From contig CAWCLF010000001.1 of the NCBI GenBank assembly GCA_963796325.1, positions 2,356,001 to 2,420,000 on the forward strand: a stretch of DNA of 64,000 nt. Direction: 5' to 3'. The stretch's first letter is position 1. Every line of letters begins with the position of its first letter. Below, one piece after another: positions 1-8,322 of this stretch. Position numbers and translations under genes: made by a program. The stretch comes from CAVYGN01 sp963796325. GTDB lineage: Bacteria; Spirochaetota; Brevinematia; Brevinematales; JAOACQ01. The notes below the pieces were generated by a model. The model saw only the letters and a program-made list of their open reading frames with translations, was not told the origin of the DNA and made no database searches.

Positions 1-1
1 A

Positions 2-421
2 TCTTTTACTCAGGAATCCCAGCGTTATGTCAAAGAAGAAGCCCTCAATTACACAGTTCCTCCGTCGATCGGCAGCAATCCCGAAGCGATGGAAATTTTC
101 CAGGAATCGCAGCTCAAAAGTCATGAATCCTATAACCTTCTTATCGATCTTGGAATAAAAAAAGAAGATGCAAGGTATGTCAATCCTAACGCAAGCCGCA
201 CCACGATTGCAATGACGGCGAATTTCAGGGAATGGCTGCATATTATTGATTTAAGGGTCAGCCTCCATGCCCAGTGGGAAATACGCGATCTCTGTACCCT
301 TGTCTGGAAGGAACTGTTCAGGAACGCCCCGTCGGTATTCGGTTTTTGCTATTTTCAGTATTGGAGCAAGGATGCCGATTATAAAAAAGAAATTTTTGAA
401 AATAAAATAAAAATGGCTTGA
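2..421 (+). CDS. thyX: FAD-dependent thymidylate synthase ThyX (3' part, cut by window edge)
   Basis: The 139 visible residues are the C-terminal part of ThyX, which makes dTMP from dUMP using methylene-tetrahydrofolate, FAD and NAD(P)H. The reading frame is open from base 2. It begins with the end of the ThyX motif (ESQRYV, from RHR..S.NE.S.RY) and carries the conserved C-terminal block: PNASRT, then TANFREW, then LR.SLHAQWEIRDL, which holds the substrate-binding Arg and Gln residues. The upstream half lies outside the window, so start and length cannot be given. Stop is TGA at 419-421. A ThyX suggests the organism may lack a classical ThyA, which cannot be tested here. Confidence 0.9.
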   Translation, partial: SFTQESQRYVKEEALNYTVPPSIGSNPEAMEIFQESQLKSHESYNLLIDLGIKKEDARYVNPNASRTTIAMTANFREWLHIIDLRVSLHAQWEIRDLCTLVWKELFRNAPSVFGFCYFQYWSKDADYKKEIFENKIKMA

Positions 422-441
422 CACGATTGATAAAAAACTAT

Positions 442-488
442 AAACTTAACCGGAATGACAGAGCGGAAATCTTCTGCTCGGTAAGTTT
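442..488 (+). other. Inverted repeat between thyX and the STAS gene
   Basis: AAACTTAACCG (442-452) pairs with CGGTAAGTTT (479-488), a 10-bp stem with one bulged A and a 26-nt loop. The following bases are AT-rich but hold no T-run, so a terminator role is weak. It may instead form a hairpin in the leader of the next gene. Confidence 0.35.
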
Positions 489-516
489 ATCATATAATCC
501 TTAATTAAGGACCGCT

Positions 517-858
517 ATGAACAAGGTCGAGTTTTTTGAAGATAACGGCATCAGCATTATCAAACCGACAGGCGAAATGATATTTTTTTTTCTTGAAGAG
601 GTCAGCAAATTCGTAAAGGATAAAATAAAATCAAATTGCTACCGGTTTGTTTTTGAGCTCAGCTATGTAACCTGGATTGATTCGATAGGTCTTGGTCTTT
701 TTGCTTTAGCTATCAAGGCGGCACTTCTCAACCAGACTAAAATCTGCGTAATTAACCCCAGAGATAATATAGTTCAGCTATTCAAAATCAGTAATCTTCT
801 GGATCTGATTAAAATCTGCGGTAACATGAAGGAAGCGGTGGATTATTTCTATCATTGA
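517..858 (+). CDS. STAS-domain anti-sigma factor antagonist (SpoIIAA/RsbV-like)
   Basis: This 113-residue protein is a single STAS domain. In partner-switch regulation such proteins bind an anti-sigma kinase when unphosphorylated and so free a sigma factor. The helix-2 motif reads WIDSIGLGLF around residues 53-62. Ser56 sits at the usual phosphoacceptor position of DSSGL, but the next Ser is Ile57. The start ATG has AAGGA about 5 nt upstream. It lies between thyX and a glycosyltransferase gene with no kinase beside it; the nearest RsbW-like kinase is at 3048-3491, where a second STAS protein is the closer partner. Its own partner and target are unknown. Confidence 0.85.
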   Translation: MNKVEFFEDNGISIIKPTGEMIFFFLEEVSKFVKDKIKSNCYRFVFELSYVTWIDSIGLGLFALAIKAALLNQTKICVINPRDNIVQLFKISNLLDLIKICGNMKEAVDYFYH

Positions 859-872
859 ACCGGCGGGGTTTG

Positions 873-907
873 GATCGCCGTTTTCCGGCGGTCATTAATA
901 TTTTTTT
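873..907 (+). terminator. Likely rho-independent terminator after the STAS gene
   Basis: GATCGCCG (873-880) pairs with CGGCGGTC (886-893) around a 5-nt TTTTC loop, with one G-T wobble. A run of seven T follows at 901-907 after an AT-rich gap. It lies 14 nt past the STAS stop. The gap between stem and T-run lowers confidence. Confidence 0.5.
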
Positions 908-939
908 AATTTTAAAACTAAAGGATATGCGGGTTGTAT

Positions 940-2076
940 ATGAATGAAAAGAAAAAAATTCTGATCACGATGGTAGAAGCGGGAGCCGGCCACAAAATGC
1001 CTGCTCTTGCAATCAGAGATGCTATTGAAATGCTCTATCCGGGCAGATTCACGATCGACGTTGTCGATTTCATGAAGGTGTCCGGAGCCCTCGGCGACGA
1101 TACAACGATGAAAAACGTCTGGGACTATGCCCTGGCGCGGCCGCTGTTGGCAAGGATAGTTTATCACGCCATGGAAATTATCAGGGTAAATACGAGAACT
1201 TTAGTAAGTATAATGCTGGCGCAGGCTAAGAAGAAGTGCCGGGAATACATCAAAAACTACAATCCGGACATACTTGTCGCTACTCAGTTTTTCTGTGTCC
1301 CTCTGATAAGCATGGCCAGGGATGCGCTGCACCTTCCGGTCAAGACGGTTGGATTCGTAACCGACCCGTTTTGCGGTTATTCGCTCTGGGCGGACAGGGG
1401 CGCGGATCATCTTATAATATCCTCCGAAAGAGGAAGGCAGATGTTAATAAAGCGCAAAATCAGGCCTGAAAGGATAACGATACTGCCTTTCCCGGTAAAC
1501 TGTAAGTTTTTCAATATTACAAGATCGAAGGATGAAATTTCAAAGGAATATTCGATAAACCCTTCCTATAAAACGATACTTGCGACTGCCGGCGGGCAGG
1601 GCATCAGTAATATGGGAAATTTTGTTAAAAAGATTTATAAAAAAAGTCTTCCGTTCAACGTCATTACGGTTTGCGGAAAAAATGAAAAACTGAAAAGGGA
1701 ACTTGAGGAGCTCAAACAGAAGGTCAAATCCATTACTAACCTCATACCCGTCGGTTTTGTGACAAATATGAACGAACTCCTGTCGATCTCCGATCTCAAT
1801 GTTGCGAAAGCGGGGGCTTCAACGACATTCGAGGCGCTGTTCATGCAGAATCCGATTATTTTTACGCATTATGCCGCGCCTCCTGAAAAACCGAACATCG
1901 ATTTCTGCCTTGAAAATAAAGTCGGATGGTATGCACCGGGCGAAAAGGAATTTTTCAGAGTTATTGATAAGATCCTGAATACAGGAATTCTTGAGGAATA
2001 TAAGAATAATTTGAAATCTCTTTCACTGCATTCGGGAAGCGACGATATTGCCGAATTCATTGTAAAGCTGCTGTAA
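940..2076 (+). CDS. MGDG synthase/1,2-diacylglycerol glycosyltransferase family protein (GT28)
   Basis: About 378 residues with two GT-B halves. The N-terminal half matches the MGDG-synthase type (ILITMVEAGAGHKMPALAI; DFMKVSG); the C-terminal half is of the glycosyltransferase 28 type (TAGGQG near the hinge; VAKAGASTTFEAL and the following PI.F motif for sugar-nucleotide binding). Family members add glucose or galactose to diacylglycerol, or act in wall synthesis like MurG; here a glycolipid role in the inner membrane is inferred. The ATG at 940 could be replaced by a TTG at 934, which has better spacing to AAGGA at 921-925. Its stop faces the end of the minus-strand phosphoesterase gene 3 nt away. 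Confidence 0.8.
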   Translation: MNEKKKILITMVEAGAGHKMPALAIRDAIEMLYPGRFTIDVVDFMKVSGALGDDTTMKNVWDYALARPLLARIVYHAMEIIRVNTRTLVSIMLAQAKKKCREYIKNYNPDILVATQFFCVPLISMARDALHLPVKTVGFVTDPFCGYSLWADRGADHLIISSERGRQMLIKRKIRPERITILPFPVNCKFFNITRSKDEISKEYSINPSYKTILATAGGQGISNMGNFVKKIYKKSLPFNVITVCGKNEKLKRELEELKQKVKSITNLIPVGFVTNMNELLSISDLNVAKAGASTTFEALFMQNPIIFTHYAAPPEKPNIDFCLENKVGWYAPGEKEFFRVIDKILNTGILEEYKNNLKSLSLHSGSDDIAEFIVKLL

Positions 2077-2079
2077 AGA

Positions 2080-2880
2080 TTAAACCGGCTCCTTTATCCT
2101 GCTTATCAGCACGGCTTCACCGCTTTTTTTATCGATATCGATCACGATGCCCTGTATTTCAATCGTTCCCCTGTCTTCAGGCGAGAATCTTACGGGAAGG
2201 TGCGCGATGACCTTTCTGTAGGACTCTTCTATCTTCATACCGATCACCGAATCGATCGAACCGCACATTCCTATATCGGTAATATATGCGGTTTTTTTTG
2301 GAAGGATCCTTTCATCAGAGGTTTGAATATGAGTATGGGTTCCCCAGACGGCGCTGACACGCCCGTCGAAATACCATCCGAAAACCTGCTTTTCGCTTGT
2401 AGCTTCGGCATGAAAATCGACAAGGATAATGTTGACGCCTTCCCTTTTCAATCTCTCTACTTCACTATCGACAATCTGAAACGGATCGTCGATAGCCTCC
2501 ATGAAAATCCTGCCCATGGCATTGATTACGGCGGCCTTTAATCCGTTAACCTCGTAAACGAATGTGCCATGTCCGGGGGTCTTCGGCGGATAATTGACAG
2601 GCCTGAGAAGATTGGGGAAGCTGTCGATGAAATTGAAAACCTCTTTTTTTTGCCAGACATGATTCCCTGTTGTCAATACATCGATCCCCGTATTAAAAAG
2701 CTGATTCGCAATCTGTTTCGTTATGCCGAAACCATGAGCGGAGTTCTCGCCATTGGCAATGACAAGATCCGGAGAGAGTTTTATTTTAAGCCTGTTTATA
2801 ACATCTGAAAATGCCTTTCTCCCGGTTTCTCCTATTATGTCGCCGAAAGCGAGAACCCTGAATATGTTTTCAGATTTCAT
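2080..2880 (-). CDS. ymdB: YmdB-type metallophosphoesterase (TIGR00282 family)
   Basis: The 266 residues match the usual length of this family, whose Bacillus member YmdB is a 2',3'-cyclic-nucleotide phosphodiesterase that affects biofilm and motility choice. The dinuclear metal-site motifs appear in order: GDIIGETGR (residues 13-21), ANGENSAHGFG, TTGNHVWQ, DFHAEATSEK and GTHTHIQTSDE. No signal peptide is present, so it is cytoplasmic. The gene is apparently alone, 3' to 3' with the glycosyltransferase gene. The real substrate in this organism is not shown by sequence. Confidence 0.92.
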   Translation of the reverse strand: MKSENIFRVLAFGDIIGETGRKAFSDVINRLKIKLSPDLVIANGENSAHGFGITKQIANQLFNTGIDVLTTGNHVWQKKEVFNFIDSFPNLLRPVNYPPKTPGHGTFVYEVNGLKAAVINAMGRIFMEAIDDPFQIVDSEVERLKREGVNIILVDFHAEATSEKQVFGWYFDGRVSAVWGTHTHIQTSDERILPKKTAYITDIGMCGSIDSVIGMKIEESYRKVIAHLPVRFSPEDRGTIEIQGIVIDIDKKSGEAVLISRIKEPV

Positions 2881-2970
2881 ATTATTACCAGCCGTTACAA
2901 AAATGAATGGGGACCCTTTTGAAAGGGTATTAAGATTAAAATATTAGCATTAAAAAAGCAAAATATGCAT

Positions 2971-3005
2971 CAGTCGTCAGCGACTGCTGACTGTTGACTG
3001 TCGAC
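2971..3005. repeat. Short intergenic repeat built from CAGTC/GACTG units
   Basis: CAGTCG-TCAG-CGACTG (2971-2986) is a perfect 6-bp hairpin, followed by CTGACTGTTGACTGTCGAC. Related units occur in the opposite orientation at 25661-25699. The position between two genes and the recurrence suggest a dispersed intergenic repeat family. Confidence 0.6.
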
Positions 3006-3047
3006 CCGGTAATGTATTTCTTAACTCAATATCGGTAAAAGAATCGT

Positions 3048-3491
3048 TTACTTCGGGTTTTTTAGATATTTAATAAGGAATATGTTATTACCCCGTCCTT
3101 CCCTGTATTCATGGGAAACTTCATCCATAAAATTTTTCACTGCATGAATTCCGAGCCCATGATTCTTTAACATGGAGATATGCTCATTTATATCTACATC
3201 GGGAAATCTGTTCGGGTCGAAAGGCTTGCCATGATCCTTGACTGTTATACTAATTCCCCCGGCAATTTCTTCAGCCTCTATTTCAATTTCACGGCCGGAG
3301 GGCGGAATATCGGGATCGGGCAAATATGAATATTTTATTATATTTGTGCAGAGTTCATCGACGGCCATAACAATTTCTGAAGTGCCGATTGAATCGAAAC
3401 CCGCCTTTGAAGCGTAATCTCCTGCAAATGTGCGGATTTTTTCAAGATTCGAGGTTTCGCCCTGTATTTTCAATATTAATTTTTTCTGCAT
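3048..3491 (-). CDS. RsbW/SpoIIAB-like anti-sigma serine kinase
   Basis: This 147-residue protein is a GHKL ATPase domain of the anti-sigma kinase type. The N box is DELCTNIIKYSY (about residues 46-57), the G1 box VKDHGKPFDP, and the G2 region HGLGIHAVKNFMDEV. In partner switching the kinase binds a sigma factor and phosphorylates its STAS antagonist. The STAS gene lies immediately upstream, 4 nt away, and the kinase has no clear Shine-Dalgarno of its own, so translation is probably coupled. No sigma factor is beside it. The target may be a sigma factor elsewhere or another output protein. Confidence 0.85.
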   Translation of the reverse strand: MQKKLILKIQGETSNLEKIRTFAGDYASKAGFDSIGTSEIVMAVDELCTNIIKYSYLPDPDIPPSGREIEIEAEEIAGGISITVKDHGKPFDPNRFPDVDINEHISMLKNHGLGIHAVKNFMDEVSHEYREGRGNNIFLIKYLKNPK

Positions 3492-3495
3492 TTTT

Positions 3496-3837
3496 TTATT
3501 TGAACATTGCTTTCGCTTGTTCTATCGAAGAGGCGATTCCTATGACTTTTGTAAAACCCATCGTATCAAAAACATGCCTGATCTTATCCGGCATATTTGC
3601 TATGATGATGTTTCCGCCGGAATTTTTTGCTTCATTGAAAGAAGCAATCAGGACCCCCAGTCCGGCAGTAGCGATATAATCCACTTTCGACATATCGAGA
3701 ATAATTTTTTTTGACTTTCCAAGAATGCTCTTCATCCTTTTATCGAATTCCGGTGTGGAATGGGCGTCAAGAGAGCCGCCTATCCCCATAACGCCTATGT
3801 TTCCTTCCATTTTCAGATCAAAAAGAGCTTCTGCCAT
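3496..3837 (-). CDS. STAS-domain anti-anti-sigma factor
   Basis: 113 residues forming one STAS domain. The phosphoacceptor motif reads YIATAGLGVL: Thr57 takes the Ser place, and the Asp normally before it is Ala56. A good ribosome site (AAGGAG) precedes the ATG at 3837. The gene is co-transcribed with the kinase gene 4 nt downstream, the classic antagonist-kinase pair. Whether Thr57 is phosphorylated without the neighbouring Asp is open; Ser/Thr exchange is tolerated in the family. Confidence 0.88.
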   Translation of the reverse strand: MAEALFDLKMEGNIGVMGIGGSLDAHSTPEFDKRMKSILGKSKKIILDMSKVDYIATAGLGVLIASFNEAKNSGGNIIIANMPDKIRHVFDTMGFTKVIGIASSIEQAKAMFK

Positions 3838-3867
3838 ATTTATCTCCTTATGTAAAATTACCGGCCG

Positions 3868-5043
3868 TCACATTGTAAGGTCGAACTCCAAAAGGAAATT
3901 CTGCTGCGGGATTGTTCCGGGCAATTCACCCAGCTCTTCGGTGTAATAAGCGGTATTGATCGAAAACCCCGGGAAAACCAGCCCTACTCCTGCCGTCGGA
4001 TATCCTTTATAGAAACCTCCCCTGAGCTTGATAAATTTAAATATGCTGATTTCAGCGCCGAACCTCGTTTTCAGGAAGAAATCTTCCTTGAAATCAAGGA
4101 TGTTGTCGAGATCAAAATAAAGGATAAGATCAGAAATAAAATAACTGGGAAAAATTGTCTTAAACCTGTAGCTTGACCCCACATCCAGCTGGGTGGGCCA
4201 GTAGGTCGGGGCAGTGTTGTTGGTGCTGTTGATTTCCTGGAAGTTGTATGAATATTCCCTCCAGGAAAATTGAGTGCCGAACCAGTCCCTCAGTACAAGC
4301 CCGAGCGCAAGATCTTCGTTTTTAAGGAGCAGACCCGCATCCGACCCGATCGCCTGTCCCCATAAATAACCCTTCTTGAAATCGAAAAGACTGATCCCGA
4401 GATCATAAGCTTCGATAAGGGAGAGCCTCGGATTTTCGTATTTGATCCTGTTGATATACTTGACGGAGACTCCCCCGTATATTTCCGTGAATTTGCCCAG
4501 GAATACCGGAACGGGGATTTTAAAACCGAAACCTGCGATGCACCCGATATCCATGTAGCTTCCGAAATCGACGTAGGGCAGCCCCGGATCCTGTTTGGTA
4601 ACCTCCGACACCAGCATCTGGTCGTATACAAGGAATCCTATTCCCTGCCAGAGAAAACCGAGGGCAAGAGGACCTGTAGCCCCGATTTCCGCCTTGGAGT
4701 TGATCAGGTTTTTCCATTGGCCGCTTGACAACTTTGAAAAATCCGATCCGTTTTTCGATAAGGTGTTATATATATCGTAATAATTATAGAGATCCAGGTT
4801 TGCCGAAATCCCGGCTCGAATCAGGGATAACATAAGGTCGTCATAAAGGGCGAAAGCGGCGGGGTTCATAAAGAGCATGCCGAAATCATCATAACTGGTA
4901 ACCCCGGCTCCGCCGATACCGATAATATCGATAGGCGGCGTCAGTTTCTTTTCGACCGCTTCTCCGAATGCAACGGCAGCCGGCAAATATAAAGAAGCGG
5001 CAATAAGTAAATAAAGCAGAAACCTCAATGTCCCTCCCGGCAA
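3868..5043 (-). CDS. Predicted outer membrane beta-barrel protein
   Basis: 391 residues with an N-terminal signal peptide (hydrophobic LRFLLYLLIAASLYLPAAVA, cleavage near FGEA) and then alternating amphipathic strands rich in Tyr, Phe and Gly, ending in LLEFDLTM, a typical C-terminal strand. The mature start (PIDIIGIGGAGVTSYDDFG) and the phrase LFMNPAAFALYDD resemble FadL/TraF/PorV-like barrels in which a conserved Asn-Pro-Ala segment follows the first strand. No specific function can be assigned. Start is TTG at 5043, or TTG at 5028 behind GGGAGG. The TPR lipoprotein gene lies 21 nt upstream, so they likely form one operon. Confidence 0.65.
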   Translation of the reverse strand: MPGGTLRFLLYLLIAASLYLPAAVAFGEAVEKKLTPPIDIIGIGGAGVTSYDDFGMLFMNPAAFALYDDLMLSLIRAGISANLDLYNYYDIYNTLSKNGSDFSKLSSGQWKNLINSKAEIGATGPLALGFLWQGIGFLVYDQMLVSEVTKQDPGLPYVDFGSYMDIGCIAGFGFKIPVPVFLGKFTEIYGGVSVKYINRIKYENPRLSLIEAYDLGISLFDFKKGYLWGQAIGSDAGLLLKNEDLALGLVLRDWFGTQFSWREYSYNFQEINSTNNTAPTYWPTQLDVGSSYRFKTIFPSYFISDLILYFDLDNILDFKEDFFLKTRFGAEISIFKFIKLRGGFYKGYPTAGVGLVFPGFSINTAYYTEELGELPGTIPQQNFLLEFDLTM

Positions 5044-5064
5044 AGATCTCCAGGGAATAAATCT

Positions 5065-6216
5065 TTAAAGGCCGAAATAATTAGTTATAATCTGTTCAAT
5101 TGTGGTTATGCTCGGCATCAGGTTCGTAACATCGGATTCGACGGCTAGTCCGCTATTTAAAACATCACTGGTAAACGAGGAATAATCCCCGTTCGCGTAC
5201 CCTGCGTTTGCAAAGCTGCTGTTTACCTGCGGAACGGTAGTTGTCGTTAACGCTGTAATATTCGTATAGATCGGTATCGAATTCGTGATCGAATAATAGT
5301 TTGTCAAACCCAGAGGGTTTATAGCAAAATTATAAGTAACCCCAAGAGGGATCGGAGGAGGAGGATAAACCAGTGAAAAAGTATAATTGGTATTGAACAT
5401 ATTGATGATCGATAGAAGAGAATTTATGGCTCCCCCTATCTGGCTCGTTATTCCGCTCAATTCCTGCTTGGCCTGGTCCGAGGCAAGCGCGCTTATCACA
5501 TTGGACATAGCCTGGTCGGATCTTTTGAGGTTGTTTGTAATGAAATTTTCCTTCTGGTTTATTATTACCATGATCGGGACAACTTTTAAAAGGGCTATGG
5601 GGTTGATAAGGTTGCTGATATTCGTCATGATGCTCACTGCGTTCGACAGCCTGGCGCTGGTCGCGGGATTGAAATTATCGTCGATTGAAATGAGGTCGTT
5701 CGTGTCGTTCTCGACGTCTCCGTTATTATCCGTATCGATGAAAAAAAACAGCGAATAAATATCGTTGAAAAAATAGAAATTGAGGTTTATATTCACATCG
5801 TTTGCAGGTATCACTCCGTCCGCCTGGTTGTTGATGATTGTGTAAAGATGGGCTTGAATGTAAGTCGATACGTCGAAGAGCTTGTTTTTCAAGCCTTTAA
5901 TTGAATAACTTTTATTGAGTATTGAAAGTATGAGGTTGGTTACCGGGATCCTCATAAACAGGTATGAAGTGCATGACCCCTCTATCGCCCTGGAATTCTG
6001 CGGCGCCAGGCCCATCGCTTTCGAGTAAGCGTTGAAAGCGTCTGAATAATCCAGGTTGTTAAGGTAATAATCGCCGAGGGCGATAAGGGTATCGACATCG
6101 TTGACATTGTTCGGACTGGACGGATTGAATGGGGAAAATATATTATAACTGCAGGATAAAAAAACCAGCGCAGCTATGACAAGCGGCAGTAAATTGATCA
6201 GGATCGCTTTCCTCAT
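5065..6216 (-). CDS. TPR-containing lipoprotein
   Basis: 383 residues. The N-terminus is a lipoprotein signal with lipobox FLSC and Cys22 as the lipidated residue. Residues about 43-76 form a TPR hairpin (LIALGDYYLNNLDYSDAF, then YSKAMGLAPQN). The rest is Asn- and Thr-rich with no recognised domain; repeated NLI/ITN segments suggest alpha-helical packing. It would be attached to a membrane facing the periplasm, and it precedes a beta-barrel gene in the same operon, so it may assist that barrel. A strong sigma-70 promoter lies just upstream. Confidence 0.75.
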   Translation of the reverse strand: MRKAILINLLPLVIAALVFLSCSYNIFSPFNPSSPNNVNDVDTLIALGDYYLNNLDYSDAFNAYSKAMGLAPQNSRAIEGSCTSYLFMRIPVTNLILSILNKSYSIKGLKNKLFDVSTYIQAHLYTIINNQADGVIPANDVNINLNFYFFNDIYSLFFFIDTDNNGDVENDTNDLISIDDNFNPATSARLSNAVSIMTNISNLINPIALLKVVPIMVIINQKENFITNNLKRSDQAMSNVISALASDQAKQELSGITSQIGGAINSLLSIINMFNTNYTFSLVYPPPPIPLGVTYNFAINPLGLTNYYSITNSIPIYTNITALTTTTVPQVNSSFANAGYANGDYSSFTSDVLNSGLAVESDVTNLMPSITTIEQIITNYFGL

Positions 6217-6260
6217 TCGTTTACTCCCTGTCTTTTTTCACAGGTCCCCATCGTTATTAG

Positions 6261-6289
6261 ATTTTATGAGTTTAAGGGTTTTTTGTCAA
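6261..6289 (-). promoter_or_regulatory. Sigma-70 promoter for the TPR lipoprotein operon
   Basis: On the minus strand TTGACA (6289-6284) and TAAAAT (6266-6261) are 17 bp apart. Transcription would start near 6254, giving a leader of about 38 nt before the ATG at 6216. Confidence 0.75.
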
Positions 6290-6389
6290 GGGTAATGCAC
6301 ATTTATTAATTTTTTATGCACAATAACCAAATTTTTTGATAAATAGTAGGTATTTTTTTACTACTATCGCTAAAATATGCTTAAAACTA

Positions 6390-6418
6390 TTGACAGAACG
6401 AAAAAAAAAAGAGATAAT
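6390..6418 (+). promoter_or_regulatory. Sigma-70 promoter for the ddl-ftsQAZ operon
   Basis: TTGACA (6390-6395) and GATAAT (6413-6418) are separated by 17 bp that include a run of ten A. Start would be near 6425, giving an untranslated leader of about 180 nt before the ddl ATG. It diverges from the lipoprotein promoter about 100 bp away. Confidence 0.78.
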
Positions 6419-6444
6419 CTTCATATTTTATTTTACTTTTTTAC

Positions 6445-6496
6445 GGGCGCTTCTAAAACCTCCGGATAGGATGCCATTGAGCACCTGCAAGCGCCC
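6445..6496 (+). promoter_or_regulatory. Structured leader element upstream of ddl (unidentified)
   Basis: GGGCGCTT (6445-6452) and AAGCGCCC (6489-6496) form a perfect 8-bp stem closing a 36-nt interior. Inside, CCT/AGG (hairpin 6459-6470) and TGC/GCA (hairpin 6472-6483) can form two short arms, giving a possible three-way junction. It lies wholly within the inferred ddl leader. It matches no riboswitch class I recognise. The interior also carries ACCTCC, able to pair with a GGAGG-type ribosome site. The rest of the gene-free stretch 6217-6602 holds the two divergent promoters and AT-rich sequence; I see nothing else in it. Confidence 0.4.
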
Positions 6497-6602
6497 ATAA
6501 GGATGCATTTAGAGTTAAATAGAAATGTTATATTAAATGGTAATATTCTTGAGATATTAAAACTGCCTTTACCATTTTCTGGAATTGGAAACGGGGAATC
6601 GA

Positions 6603-7553
6603 ATGGGTCTTACTGAGAATATAAAACGCTATAAAACCAGGAAAATAGGCGTTCTGATGGGCGGATTATCCTCGGAAAGGGAAATATCCCTCTTGTCCGG
6701 AGAGAATATTTATAATTCCCTTACAGAAATGGGTCTCAATGCTGTTAAAATAGATGCCGGACCATGTCTGGTGGAAGATCTTAAAGCAATGAAAATAGAT
6801 ATCGCCTTCAATGTGCTTCATGGAAGATTCGGAGAAGACGGAGCGGTGCAGGGTCTTCTGGAAATCCTGAATATTCCTTATACGGGTTCGGGCATATTGG
6901 GCAGCGCGATCGGTCTCGATAAAATCGTATCCAAAAATATTATGACTCAAAACGGAATACCGGTTCCTCCACATATCATTATCGATAAAAACAATCCTCT
7001 CGCGGCGGCTGACGCAATCGGGAAAAGTATTGGTTTCCCTTTTATCCTGAAACCCGTCAGCGAAGGTTCAAGCATAGGAGTAAGGCTGATCAGGGACCAG
7101 GCCCAGTATGCAAGGGAAATCAGGCCGCACATTGATAAATACCCGTTATCCTATGCTGAAAAATTTATTCAGGGAAAAGAAGTTACTATCGGGGTCGCAG
7201 GCTGTATGGACAGGACTATAGTTCTCCCTATCCTCGGCTTAAAGCCGGCTGGAGATTTCTATGATTTTGATTCCAAATATACGAAGGGTCTGACGGAATT
7301 TGAACTGCCCGCAAAAATTTCGGAAAAGAAAACGGAACTTATAAATAAATACGCACAAACGGCCTTCATGGAAATGAGGCTTTGCGGCGTCGCCCGTTTC
7401 GATGCCATACTGGACGATGATGAAAACCCTTATTTTCTGGAAGTTAATACTATTCCCGGCATGACCGATACGAGCGATATTCCTGCAATGGCAAAGTTAG
7501 CAGGATGTTATGAGGATTTATTATTTTTGATTCTTGACAGCTCGATAAAATAG
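6603..7553 (+). CDS. ddl: D-alanine--D-alanine ligase
   Basis: 316 residues, the usual length of this ATP-grasp ligase that makes D-Ala-D-Ala for peptidoglycan precursors. The N-terminal GVLMGGLSSEREISL is diagnostic, followed by FNVLHGRFGEDGAVQG, the ATP-grasp PFILKPVSEGSSIGV, and the metal-binding FLEVNTIPGMTDTSDIP near the C-terminus. I chose ATG 6603 because GGGGA lies 5 nt upstream; an in-frame TTG at 6585 has poorer support. It is the first gene of an operon with ftsQ, ftsA and ftsZ, a layout common in division/wall clusters, although murB and murC are absent just upstream. Confidence 0.95.
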   Translation: MGLTENIKRYKTRKIGVLMGGLSSEREISLLSGENIYNSLTEMGLNAVKIDAGPCLVEDLKAMKIDIAFNVLHGRFGEDGAVQGLLEILNIPYTGSGILGSAIGLDKIVSKNIMTQNGIPVPPHIIIDKNNPLAAADAIGKSIGFPFILKPVSEGSSIGVRLIRDQAQYAREIRPHIDKYPLSYAEKFIQGKEVTIGVAGCMDRTIVLPILGLKPAGDFYDFDSKYTKGLTEFELPAKISEKKTELINKYAQTAFMEMRLCGVARFDAILDDDENPYFLEVNTIPGMTDTSDIPAMAKLAGCYEDLLFLILDSSIK

Positions 7554-7562
7554 GAATGAAAA

Positions 7563-8273
7563 ATGGGAAAGACAGCATCTGCGTTTTTTATTTTCGTTTT
7601 TTTCGGGAGCATCCTCTTTTTTCTTCATTACGGCCTTTATCATCTGTTGTCGAAACAGGGCAGGCTTAACATAAACACGGTTGAAGTCGAAGGGAACAAT
7701 CTTCTGTCCGGAAAGGCTGTAGTCGAAGCCGCCATGCTTCCTGCGGGAGCCGGTATTTTCGATTTCAATCTCAGCGAGATCGGAGAAAACATCAAGAAAA
7801 ACTATCTGGTCGAAGATGCCGTAGTGATGCGTTATCCTCCCGACAGGATTCTGATCAGGGTAAGCGAAAGGGTTCCCGTCGCCGTTATTGTTGATAAATC
7901 GAGGACCGGATTCCTGTGCGACAGGAAAGGATTAATCCTGGAGAAAAACAGGACAAGAGGTTTAACCGAAATTTTTCTCGATTATACAGTGCCTGAAGGA
8001 CCTTATATCAGCGATGAAGTTGTTAAAATGCTCCTCTTCAATCTTTCCCGTTTTGAAAGGAAAAATGAAATCGAGAGCATAAATGTAAATAAAAAAGACG
8101 GTATATCTATGATTGCGGCAGGTATGGAATCGACTGTTTTTTATGCGGGCAAGTCGATCCCTGACAGGGATCTGTTTAATAAAATGCTCGGCATTGCATC
8201 GAGAATAAAGGCAAAAGGCCTCTCGATTAAATATATCGACATTAATAAGGATAGCGCAATAGGTTACGAATGA
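7563..8273 (+). CDS. ftsQ: Cell division protein FtsQ (POTRA-domain)
   Basis: 236 residues with one N-terminal membrane segment (about residues 5-26), then a POTRA domain beginning INTVEVEGNNLLSGKAVVEA and an FtsQ domain with YPPDRILIRVSERVPVAVI. It is a bitopic inner membrane protein whose periplasmic part links early and late divisome proteins. Start ATG has AGGAA 6 nt upstream and lies 9 nt after the ddl stop. The position between ddl and ftsA is the canonical one, which supports the call more than sequence alone because FtsQ diverges quickly. Confidence 0.9.
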   Translation: MGKTASAFFIFVFFGSILFFLHYGLYHLLSKQGRLNINTVEVEGNNLLSGKAVVEAAMLPAGAGIFDFNLSEIGENIKKNYLVEDAVVMRYPPDRILIRVSERVPVAVIVDKSRTGFLCDRKGLILEKNRTRGLTEIFLDYTVPEGPYISDEVVKMLLFNLSRFERKNEIESINVNKKDGISMIAAGMESTVFYAGKSIPDRDLFNKMLGIASRIKAKGLSIKYIDINKDSAIGYE

Positions 8274-8322
8274 ATCGAAACCTCTTTCTGAACGCCGCAG
8301 TAACCTGTATGAGGAGGAAGAT

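Noticed and set aside
6445..6496. A known riboswitch before ddl
   Set aside because: I compared it by memory with the c-di-GMP, purine, preQ1, ZTP, fluoride, guanidine and THF classes and found no match, so it is listed only as an unidentified element.
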